A program made the translations under genes and the position numbers. DNA of 64,000 bases from Odiellus spinosus. Lineage: Eukaryota; Arthropoda; Arachnida; Opiliones; Phalangiidae. Below are positions 30,322-39,807 of this stretch, in pieces; within the stretch, counting starts at the first letter, position 1; each line of letters begins with the position of its first letter. The DNA lies in the NCBI GenBank assembly GCA_963920705.1, contig OY987239.1, forward strand, positions 11,953,004 to 12,017,003. The letters run 5' to 3'. Under the pieces are notes generated by a model. That model saw only the letters and a program-made list of their open reading frames with translations, was not told the DNA's origin and did no database searches.

Positions 30322-32350
30322 TTAATTGTTGACCTCGGTGACTTTCGGTTGGCGTCCGACTGGATGCTGACTTCTTATATGACGATGCATATTCCCAGAC
30401 TGTGTAAAGCGTTTTTCGCAACCTTCGCATTTATATGGCTTATCCCCGGTGTGCGTCCTGACGTGTTTCTTCTGCGTGCTCAAGTCCGCAAAGGCCCGAT
30501 CACAACCTTTCATCGAGCAAGCGAATGGCTTCTCTCCCGTGTGAATTCTTTTGTGGTTTACAAGGGTAGAATTTTGCGGGAAACATTTATGGCACACTGC
30601 GCATTTGTACCTTTTTTTAAGGATATTTAGATGGCGACGCGTATGCGCAGTGCATGTCGGTTTTTTTTTAAATGTTCGATTGCAATATTGGCAAGAATAA
30701 CCACCTGCAACTAAATTAATAGAAAAATGTTACGATTATTTAAGATTAACGCACATCTATTTATCTAGAATTAAATTCAAAATTGCCATATTTAATTTCC
30801 AGCTAATTCGGGATAATAAAACTTATTATTATTATGATTACTTAGAGATGATAATGCACTTATGATTACACGCGTAGACGAGAGAGCTTTCAAAGAAGAT
30901 GGGGGACAAGGTCGCGCGTGCGCGGTAGGAAGATGTCAAGGACGCTCATCCACGGTAGAAGCCGTCAAGGACGCGCGTGCCTGGTAGGAAGCCGTTAAGG
31001 TCACGTGCTCCCCTGGAAACGGGACGAAATCCTATACAAATAGTTTACGATTCCAACGCGCATGCGCGATAAAAGAAACCGCCGCCAGCTGCGTTAGTAT
31101 TTCCCACCCATTCAGTCAATGAAAAAATGCCTCAGCCAATGGAAGGAGAGTGTAAGAAATAGCCGCGGGTAGTAGGAACCCGGAAGTCATTCTCCCATTC
31201 TCCCTCCCGCGTAGTATGTCGCGTAATATTGGGTGTTTTCCCGCCATTCCGACAATGAAAAATTACTACAGCCAATGAAATGAGAGGACTTAGGCCTAAC
31301 GTTTTATTTTTGGTCTAAAAAAATGTCGGGTTTTTTTTAAACTTTAGTCTTAGCTAAAAAAGAATATTTTATATTTTTTTTTACGTTCTCATTCGTAAAA
31401 GAAAATTCAACGGTGGTGGCTGGCTCGCAAATTCGCGTTTTAATTAGGTATTTTGAAGTTAATTAACTTTAAACTCGACGTTATTTCCAGTGGACGGAAT
31501 TGCCCTCTGTTGGTAGTTTTTGCTAATCTTTGATAATTAAATTCGGCTTCAAGACGCGTATTTTGTAGCTAATGTTATGGATTTTCAAGTGGTATTGGGT
31601 TCGTATCTGTACAATTTCCTTGATTGTTTATAATCATTGTTAATTCATTTAAATTGGCATTAATTTAATGAGAGTAAATTGCTACTTGGTTAATTATAGT
31701 CGTATCATAGCCAAACCTTGTCCTATGTCTTTGAAATTTTTTTTTTCTGACGGCGGCGTTTATCATTGTCTAAAACACATAATAGCTAAGTTAACACTAG
31801 CGTCACTGGGCCTTGAGCCGCGTTCATACTAGACCTTAGAATCGATTTAAACCATTTCAAATCGTTTCGGTTTCAACAATCGATAGATGAAGCTACAACA
31901 AATCGATTTATAAAGATGTGCTTAAACGATTATCGGTTTGATTTTTACCGATTCAAATCGATTAAGAATTGCTAGATGGTTTTGAAATTTAAAGCGAAAT
32001 TTTTGCTTACCAATCCGTTTCATTAGAAAATCAACAGCGTCCTTAAACTCTTCGCCTTCGGACTCCGAAGATGTCTGTATTAAACAATTAATCAAATTAA
32101 AATTAACTCTAATTTTTTTAATTAGAAATAGAAATTAAGTCATATTATTTGAAAGCTCGTTAAAAACAATTCAAATTAACGATTTAAATTAAATATGCAA
32201 ACTTTAAGACATTTTTGAGAGATTAGTTTTGGAAGCCAGATGTTTCAACCAAGGCTTAGATGTCATGTGATAAATTCCTAAGCCTTGTTGCTATATTAGT
32301 TACATTACCTCTTCGACAGAATGGGTCCTTAATGTCCTTCTTGAAGTCAT
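30322..32350 (-). CDS. C2H2 zinc-finger protein, four fingers, complete
   Basis: Exons 32350-32309 (MTSRRTLRTHSVEE), 32074-32011 (TSSESEGEEFKDAVDFLMKR) and 30704-30322 encode 162 residues, with an in-frame TAA just before the ATG and junction phases 0 and 1. Finger 1 is C40-X2-C43-X12-H56-X3-H60, written CQYCNRTF. Finger 2 is C70/C73/H86/H90. Finger 3 is C98-X4-C103/H116/H120. Finger 4 is C128/C131/H144/H149. Fingers 2-3 and 3-4 are joined by TGEKPF and TGDKPY linkers; fingers 1-2 by a longer basic LNILKKRYK. The acidic serine-rich N-terminus may contact proteins. It is probably a DNA-binding nuclear protein; target unknown. A 1.3-kb GC-rich intron separates exons 2 and 3. Confidence 0.85.
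30890..31335. repeat. GC-rich repeat, left arm of a large inverted pair
   Basis: Contains three to four degenerate units around GTCAAGGACGCGCGTGC and two TCAATGAAAAA...CAGCCAATG units, then TAGGCCTAACG...GGTCTAAAAAAATGTCGG. The same words recur in inverse order and orientation at 33180-33530. It lies in the large intron of the zinc-finger gene. Confidence 0.6.
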
Positions 32351-32677
32351 AATTTCTTAATTTTTCAATGACTTCTATGATTGAAATTTCAATCCAATAT
32401 GGGATTAATTTTTAGGATAGGCTTCCAATTATCTGGCGCCAAAGATTCTTCGAAAATTGTGTTTTGTATCAATAATTGTCGTCGTGAATGTGTACTTGAT
32501 TTTTTTGATAAGTTTCTGTACCAATGGGCTTTCTATTTCAATGATAATAATGATGTTTAAAGGGAGACTGAAGAAATTAACTTGATTAACATTTATTACC
32601 AATAATAGTAACGAAACTATTTAAATTGCGAAAGACTGGTATTCAAATTTCAAACTTCAACGGGTTTTTGAATCCCA

Positions 32678-32852
32678 GCTTGGATAGAAGGGGCTACTAG
32701 CCAATCAAATGGCGTCTTTTTATTCCAATATTACGTATAGAAGCGGACAGCCTTAAAATATTTATATTAAATAAAAAATATATATCTATTCATTTTCCCA
32801 AAGTAAACATCTGATTGGCTAGTATCCCCTTTTCAAGTAGGATCAAATGCTG
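32678..32852. mobile_element. Short inverted-repeat element
   Basis: AAGGGGCTACTAGCCAATCA at about 32688 is matched by its complement TGATTGGCTAGTATCCCCTT at about 32812, with similarity extending outward for another 10 bp. No coding content; probably a MITE. Confidence 0.65.
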
Positions 32853-33179
32853 ACTTAAAACCCTTAATTATGAAGTAATTAAGCGAACTTTAATTACTTT
32901 AATTATTTTTCTTCAGACTCTCTTTAGTGAGAATATTTTCTTCGGCGAGTTATTTTGCTTTGAGAGCTTTTTAGTGTTTTTTTTTCCAGGAGACTTGCCC
33001 TTTAGTGCACTTGAAATATTTGTTGGAATATCCAGTTATTTTTACCATAGAATTGATTATTTTATTTATTCGTGATTGTAAGTGAAGCCATGCAGTGCGT
33101 TTGTTTAGTACGAGTTTTAGAAGCCTTTGGTATTTAAAGTGGAAAGATAACCCCCCCAAAATGAATACCGCAAAAATAT

Positions 33180-33530
33180 AAAAACATTTCGCTAAGCCTA
33201 ACGTTTAGGAAAGACGCCGACATATTTTAGACCAAAAAAAAAACGCTAGGCCTACTTTCATTCATTCAGTACTACGGGAGGGAGATCCACCTGCGTCCTT
33301 CAACGCGTGGCGACCTTGACTTAAACAATATCAAATTCCTTATACTCTCTTTTCATTGGCTGTGGAATTTATTGTCAGGAATGGGGGAGGGGCAAGCTAT
33401 ACAGAGTTGGGGGGCTTCCTGTTTCTTTATTGTAGGATTTTCTTCCTGTTCCCATGACCTAGACGCTTGCCATTGCGCATGCGCGTCCATTCCTTCCCCC
33501 TTTTTCCACGTTCTATGGTCTACGCGTATA
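33180..33530. repeat. Right arm of the large inverted pair
   Basis: ATATTTTAGACCAAAAAAAA, GCTAGGCCTACTTTC, ATTCAGTACTACGGGAGGGA and CTTTTCATTGGCTG are the inverse counterparts of words at 30890-31335. Together the arms flank the first two zinc-finger-gene exons. No gene is supported within it. Confidence 0.55.
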
Positions 33531-33609
33531 ATCATAAGTCTATTATTATCTATAAGTATCGCGCTGTTAAAATTCATTTTCTTCACTTACCTTTTCCAAT
33601 TGGCTTAAT

Positions 33610-33709
33610 TGGTTCACTTGATCGACTCCCCAAATGATCGACAAGGTGTTTTTCTCAATTAATCGACTTTCAATATGATCGACAAAGGCTTAGGTCGATT
33701 AAGTGTACC
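33610..33709. repeat. GATCGA minisatellite
   Basis: TTGATCGACTCCCCAAATGA, ATGATCGACAAAGG and related words, interrupted at its right end by MITE A9. Confidence 0.7.
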
Positions 33710-34048
33710 CAGAAGCCGATGAAACCCTCCTTTGAAGTCTACTACTCTAATGTTCGATATAGCGCTCCTCTCTGTATGGGTAAAATTCCCAATTTTACGA
33801 GTTAGAAGGGGTCCTACTTCATACCCCCCCTGTCTACGGAAAATTGGAAATTCTCTCTCTCCACAAACGACGACGTTTTTTGGACGAACTCCGAGGCTGC
33901 TAGAGATATTCGGTGGACGAACTCCCGCTCCGAAAATATCTACCGTTAGAAGGCGTACGAATCGCGCCTTTTGAGAATAACCCATACAGAGAGGGGTAGA
34001 CAAGACCCGGGAGTAATAGACTTCAAAGGAGGGTTTCATCGGCTTCTG
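33710..34048. mobile_element. MITE family A, copy 9
   Basis: A 339-bp copy with a perfect 7-bp duplication, GTGTACC, at 33703-33709 and 34049-34055, inserted at the edge of a GATCGA minisatellite. Confidence 0.96.
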
Positions 34049-34110
34049 GTGTACCCAAAAAATTAATTTATGCTTACACTAACTTCAAAACACAATTAAT
34101 TTTCCAAGTC

Positions 34111-34116
34111 TTTATT
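34111..34116 (-). terminator. Polyadenylation signal of the Kazal gene
   Basis: AATAAA on the minus strand, 59 nt past the stop codon. Confidence 0.7.
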
Positions 34117-34174
34117 ATTTTAATATGTTTTTTAATGTTATAAACTTTTTACAATGGTGATAAACGAAATTGAG

Positions 34175-37100
34175 TTATTCTTCTTGACATTCGTCGAAAT
34201 CTTTGACAAACAAGCTCTTGTTGCCGCAGTTCTCGGACCTCATGACGCACTCGGTGGGATAAATCTTTCCATCACTGGCACAAACTGGATTATATTCCCG
34301 TGTGCAGATAAGAGGACATAATGGATGATTAACATTCCTACACGTCTCGAAGGTTTCGGCTTCTTCAACTCTGCAATGTAATTAAGTTTTAGAATTGCCA
34401 TCATTATTTGCCAGGTGTATCAAGAAGATTATTTCTTACTGGACTGATCGCATTAAGCAATCGTTGTCGTAAACTTTTCCGTCAGCTCCGCAAATTGGAT
34501 TGTAGATTTTTGGGCAAGCGGCTTCGGCTTGTTGTTCGGCTTGACAGTCGGACAATGGAAGGGTAAATAATTCCTTATTTCTAAATTAACAAATACAAAT
34601 CACGAATTGCATTCTCAAGTGGTATGTTTGCAAACTTACCCGCAATTCTGGGCCATCATGGTGCATTTGGTGGCGTAGATCTTGCCATCACTGCCACAAA
34701 CTGGATTGTATTCGTCAGTACACGCGAACGGACACAATGGATGGTTTACCTTTCGACAAGTCTCGAAAGAATCAGCTTCTTGAATTCTAAATATTGTGGT
34801 AAGAAAATTTATTAGGGGCTAAACGCTAAGCCTAAATTTCGTACCCGGCGCCTCGGAGTAAACAACCGTTGCTGTAAACCTTTCCATCGGCGCCACAAAC
34901 AGGGTTGTAGATCTTGGGGCAAGCGGTTTCGGCAGCGGCTTGTTCTTGGCATTCGCTCATTGGTTGAACACTCAATCGTTTGTTTCTGCAAATGATTAAC
35001 AAAAACACGTTTAACCCAAGTTAATCCAGTTAATAATAAACCATAATCTCGCTATACATCCATTTTAACCAAGAAATTGAGTGAATAAGAGTTAGTTTGA
35101 TTATAACCAATCTATTATGGATCCAAATTAGTTTAGTGGGAATACTTACCCACAGTTTTGAGACATCATGACGCATTTAGTGGCGTAGATTTTTCCATCA
35201 GTGCCACAAACTGGGTTAAGTTCTAATGTACAGATAAAGGGACACAATGGATGGTTGGCTTTTCTGCAAGTTTCGAAAGATTCGGCTTCTTCAACTCTAC
35301 AAAACGGGCCAAAACGAGGTAAGTTTTGATTTAAAATATATTTTTCATAATTTAGGCTAAGTTTTTGTAAGCAGGGACTAGATTTATAGATGTAAGAATG
35401 AAGGTTTAATTTATCGAGCTGTTGCCACGATGCCAACACTAAGATTAGCTAAGCCTTGGCCATAAATATCATAGCTACTGTTCTCTATAGTATAGGGAAA
35501 AATTAGCCCACAACCTAAACACGTCCGAATCTCTGATTGTTGTAGGAGTTTCTAAAGATTAACTACTTTTAATTTAAATAATTATAATTACTGTTCAAAT
35601 CGCATGAGACAGTCATTATTGTAGACCTTTCCATCAGCACCACAAACGGGGTTTAAGATCTTGTTGCAACGTGGTCCTTCGGGTTCAGCTTGGGCTTGTT
35701 CGCATTCCGACATTGGGCGTGGGAACATCAGTTTTCTTTCAACAAATAATTAGTAATCATAAGCAAATAACTAAATTACATAAGTTTGTGACCCATCTAG
35801 AGCAAAATTAAGCGGGCCTATCTTTTCTTAAAATAATTTATGGTCAAAGAAACTTACCCACAGTTTTTGGATCTCATTTCGCAGACATTTCCGTAAATTT
35901 TACCATCCATGCCACAAACTGGTGCCCATTCCAAAGTGCAAATACTTGGACATAACTGTTGGTCAGCTCCGCGGCAAGTCTCAAAGCTTTCAGCCTCCTC
36001 CACACTTTAAAGTAAGTAATTGTTTAAGTATTTCTACTTAATTACGCGCAAATATATTGGAATGGATGATATAGTAATTTACATTCGAAAATTGTTCCTT
36101 AGAATAAGGGGAAATTTAGAAATGATGTTTTAATTTTAATTAATAATGAATGTTTATAATCGAACCATTTTGTAATTAGAATAAAGCGGGAGTTTACGAA
36201 GAAAGTTCAGAGATGTCGCCACCGTTTTAAAATCACGATTTCGGTAAATCGACGTCAGGGCAATTGTAGAAAGAAATAATTAAGCTTTTAATGATTATTA
36301 ACGCCAATTCGCGTGTTTTTTTAAAGCATATCATTCCCTTTCTATTCTTTTGTCGAATAAAAATTGTAATAAAGTTATTTTTAAGTCGAATTTCAACGCC
36401 ATCTAGTATTTTTCACAAAACATTCGAATGTTCAATTACGAAATATGAACCATTTAGGGGCAAAATATGATCAGTTATGAAACCACTCTAATAATTATGC
36501 GAATTGTATGGTTCTTACTTGGCCGCTCTTAGCAAGCAATCGTTGTCATAAACCTTTCCATCGGCTCCACACCGAGGGGAAAAGATCAAAGGGCAGATTA
36601 CTTCTTGAGCCGCAGCTGGTTCTTGGCATTCTTCGAGAGGTAGCTTAATCATATGTTTTCTAAATAGATGGGTTAGATAATAATACAAGGAATTTACGAA
36701 TAAATATGCAAGAGATATTGCTTTAATTTTCTTAATTACTTACCCACAGTTTTCAAATTGCATGACGCAAGCGGTAGGGTAGATCTTTCCATCGATGGAA
36801 CAGACTGGATTATATTCCCTAGTACATCGATTTGGGCAAAGTGGATGGTTCTCCGATCTGCACGTTTCGAAGCTCTCAGCTTGTTCAACTCTGTAAGTAA
36901 TTATAATTTTATCAGTCCATGGTACGATTTGGGTCCACTTGATCGACTCCCAAATGATCTACAAGAGGTCCACTTGATCGACACCCAAATGATCGACTCA
37001 CAATTGATCGACTCCCAAATGATCGACAAGAGGTCCACTAGATCGACTCCCAAACGATCGACAAAGGGATCAAATGATTGATGCCTAATCCCAAATTACC

Positions 37101-38258
37101 GACAACAAAGGGTGCATTTGATCGTTTCCCAATTGGTCAACTTCGTAATAACGATTATAAATAGATTAACCAACCTAACCTAACCTTACCTAACCGACAA
37201 ACGAGTACTCTGACCCCATTTTCACGGAATAATTATTATTTGAATTAGTTCTTATTTATATACCATAATTTAACCTTTAATAGTTTCTTGCAAAAAAACT
37301 TTGACCTATACTCGTTACTCGCTAAAAAACTGGGCTGTCGATCAATTGGAATGGCTTGTCGATCAAATGGGAGTCGATCAAATGGGAGTCGATCAAATGG
37401 GAGTCGATCAAATGGGAGTCGATCAAACGGTAGTCGATCAAACGGACTCCTTGTCGATCAATTGGAAGTCGAGCAAATGAACCTAAGCCCATGGGACCCC
37501 TTACAAAAAATTCCAAAAAAAAAAATGAAAAAAACGTAAGAGCTTTACGTTTTTTTCATTTTTTTATGCAATATAGTCATGGACTTCTGTTCTTACTCGG
37601 CGCCTCGCATCATGCAAGCGTTTGAGTAGACCTTTCCATCAGCTCCACAAACCGGAGAGTACTCCATGGTGCATATCAGACTACTTCCGGCTTAAAATAA
37701 AATTTAAAATGTTTAACAATTAAAATCGTATTTAAATTAACGGAAATTATAATTATTAATTAAAATATTAATGTTTAAACGTAACTCTATGTCATTGTAA
37801 TTACTCGAGTACAAATTATACAGTCAAAGCTAGAATGTATGCGTAAGCAAGAAGGATCAGATAAGGAGAGGAAAAGTGGGAACGGCGCGGCTCCTACTGC
37901 GTCGGCCTAAACTCCCACTCTGGGAGAACGGGGGACAGACGGGGGTAGAGATGCTTCGTGGTAAATTGTTGTCACGTGGGTAAAACGAATCCTTTACGAG
38001 ACGCGCTAGCTAGCGACCACGTGATAACAGTTTACCCTGAGAATTTCCTATCCCCCCTTTCCACCCGAGTGGGAGTTGGCTCTTCTCTCTCTAACTCAAC
38101 GCAGCCCCACTTTTCCTCTCCTTATCTGATCCTTCTTGGCGTAAGGGAAGAAAATTTAAAGGGGCAAGTTTCAGAACGGATAGGATCTTTAGTAACGAAA
38201 GTTTCTTACCACAGTAGCCCAAGAAGGCAAGCAACAAATAGGAGATTAAGACATTCAT
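34175..38258 (-). CDS. Secreted ten-domain Kazal-type serine protease inhibitor
   Basis: Eleven exons: 38258-38210, 37690-37597, 36890-36744, 36659-36519, 36004-35858, 35735-35592, 35296-35150, 34985-34845, 34786-34640, 34580-34440 and 34370-34175. They join to 497 residues; the first intron is phase 1 and every other phase 2. Exon 1 is a signal peptide ([16 protein letters not shown]). Each later exon holds one C-X7-C-X10-C Kazal core ([12 protein letters not shown] type). Odd exons (K1, 3, 5, 7, 9) lack Kazal cysteines 1 and 5; even ones (K2 to K10) have CPLIC-type C1-C2 and NCG C5, with C6 at the start of the next exon. The final exon supplies its own C6 in a tail ending DECQEE. P1 residues by position are M, R, L, L, K, L, K, D, K, R. 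Kazal domains block serine proteases by substrate-like binding outside the cell. Physiological target unknown. Confidence 0.92.
36930..37090. repeat. GATCGACTCCCAAAT minisatellite, forward
   Basis: Repeated GATCGACTCCCAAATGATC and GACAAGAGGTCCACT words in the intron between Kazal exons K1 and K2. The same unit appears inverted at 37335-37475. Confidence 0.88.
37172..37195. repeat. Short interstitial (CCTAA)n tract
   Basis: Four units, CCTAA-CCTAA-CCTTA-CCTAA, equal to the arthropod telomere repeat TTAGG on the other strand, between two inverted GATCGA arrays. Confidence 0.7.
37335..37475. repeat. GATCGACTCCCAAAT minisatellite, inverted
   Basis: Six or more GTCGATCAAATGGGA units, the complement of the array at 36930. 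Confidence 0.9.
37512..37567. repeat. A/T-rich hairpin
   Basis: AAAAATGAAAAAAACGTAA and its complement around a 5-nt GAGCT loop in the first large Kazal intron. Confidence 0.8.
37848..38138. mobile_element. MITE family B, copy 2, intronic
   Basis: A 291-bp copy with a perfect 7-bp duplication, GCGTAAG, at 37841-37847 and 38139-38145, in intron 1 of the Kazal gene. A 10-bp tandem insertion (GGGGGACAGAC region) explains the extra length over copy 1. Confidence 0.95.
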
Positions 38259-38322
38259 TGTCAGGTTTCCGTGTATCACGACTTATTGCGTAAAATTCAC
38301 AACAAATTGTGACCAACAGTTA

Positions 38323-38330
38323 CTTTTATA
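38323..38330 (-). promoter_or_regulatory. TATA box of the Kazal gene
   Basis: TATAAAAG on the minus strand, about 70 bp before the ATG. It is followed by AACTGTTGGTCACAA; a clear TCAGT initiator was not seen. Confidence 0.65.
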
Positions 38331-38779
38331 CCTTTTTTTAATATCGCTTAACTCGTTAGAACCAGAGATTCTTGGGAAAATAATTAGAATAAGACATCTG
38401 GATGGAGATAATTTTGCGCGGAATCCTAGTCAGGTGACGCTTTTCTCAAACACACGTTCTTCAAGTATCCTATTTTTTAGATAATCTTCAATGTCAGATG
38501 ATATTGAAACAGAAATAAGCCGTCGACAAGAAAACAACACTGAGAGCAGGCAAAACTTATTTTATTTTGAAGGAAGAATGAAAAATTGAAAAAAATTAAA
38601 AAAAAAAAAACGTGTGGGTGATGGAGCAAAGGGTCATGGGTTCGAATCTCACTTCAAGCTTAGTTTTATTATTATAAAATGTCAAGTTTTAGTGTCGAAT
38701 AGCCACGCGAAGCAGGGAACAATCGCTAAAATAACACCTAACTTTCCCGCGTGTATAGCAGTAATAGCTCTCTGGAGGA
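38331..38779. other. Boundary between genes and satellite
   Basis: No gene seen. GGGTTCGAATCTCAC at about 38638-38652 resembles a tRNA T-arm/B box, but there is no cloverleaf around it. An A-rich tract lies at 38586-38610. Confidence 0.45.
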
Positions 38780-39757
38780 CACCCCTTGTAAAATAAATAA
38801 TCAAACCCCTTGTAAAAAAAAATAAATACACCCCCCGTAAAATAAATAATCAAAAATTTTAACAAGGGGTACCCCTTGTAAAAAAAATAAATAAATAAAT
38901 ACACCCCCTGTAAAATAAATAATCAAAAAATTTTCAAGGGGTACCCCTTGTAAAAAAATAAATAAATAAATACACCCCCTGTAAAATAAATAATCAAAAA
39001 TTTTACAAGGAGTACCCCTTGTAAAAAAATAATACACCGCCTGTAAAATAATTAATTAAAAATTTTACAAGGGGTACCCCTTGTAAAAAAATAATACACC
39101 GCCTGTAAAATAAATAATCAAAAATTTTACAAGGGGTACCCCTTGTAAAAAAAATAATACACCGCCTGTAAAATAAATAATCAAAAATTTTACAAGGGGT
39201 ACCCCTTGTAAAAAAATAATACACCGCCTGTAAAATAAATAATCCAAAATTTTACAAGGGGTACCCCTTGTAAAAAAATAATACACCGCCTGTAAAATAA
39301 ATAATCAAAAATTTTACAAGGGGTACCCCTTGTAAAAAAAATAATACACCGCCTGTAAAATAATTAATCAAAAATTTTACAAGGAGTACCCCTTGTAAAA
39401 AAAAATAATACACCGCCTGTAAAATAATTAATCAAAAATTTTACAAGGGGTACCCCTTGTAAAAAAAATAAATACACCGCCTGTAAAATAATTAATCAAA
39501 AATTTTACAAGGAGTACCCCTTGTAAAAAAATAATACACCGCCTGTAAAATAATTAATCAAAAATTTTACAAGGAGTACCACTTGTAAAAAAAATAATAC
39601 ACCGCCTGTAAAATAAATAATCAAAAATTTTACAAGGGGTACCCCTTGTGAAAAAAATAATACACCGCCTGTAAAATAATTAATCAAAAATTTTACAAGG
39701 AGTACCCCTTGTAAAAAAAATAAATACACTCCCTGTAAAATAAATAATCAAAAAAAA
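38780..39757. repeat. Satellite S1, about 63-bp units with a KpnI palindrome
   Basis: About fifteen units of TACACC(G/C)CCTGTAAAAT, AATAATCAAAAATTTTACAA and GGGGTACCCCTTGTAAAAAA. Most units hold the 18-bp palindrome ACAAGGGGTACCCCTTGT. Length varies through A-runs and AATA insertions. Confidence 0.96.
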
Positions 39758-39807
39758 CGCCCCTGCTAAAGCATCATTCCTTTCTATGGGCTTGACCATC
39801 TTGTTCT

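Noticed and set aside
33659..34039. Open frames inside MITE A copies (also near 3638, 9344, 11685, 19701 and 29269)
   Set aside because: The same short frames occur in every copy with frameshifts. They are non-autonomous element sequence, far too short for a transposase.
36758..37081. Plus-strand frame of 107 codons
   Set aside because: It is the antisense of Kazal exon K2 plus a GATCGA minisatellite.
38610..38655. Possible tRNA or tRNA-derived SINE
   Set aside because: GGGTTCGAATCTCAC resembles a T-arm, but one stem pair fails and no A box, D-arm or anticodon arm can be folded around it.
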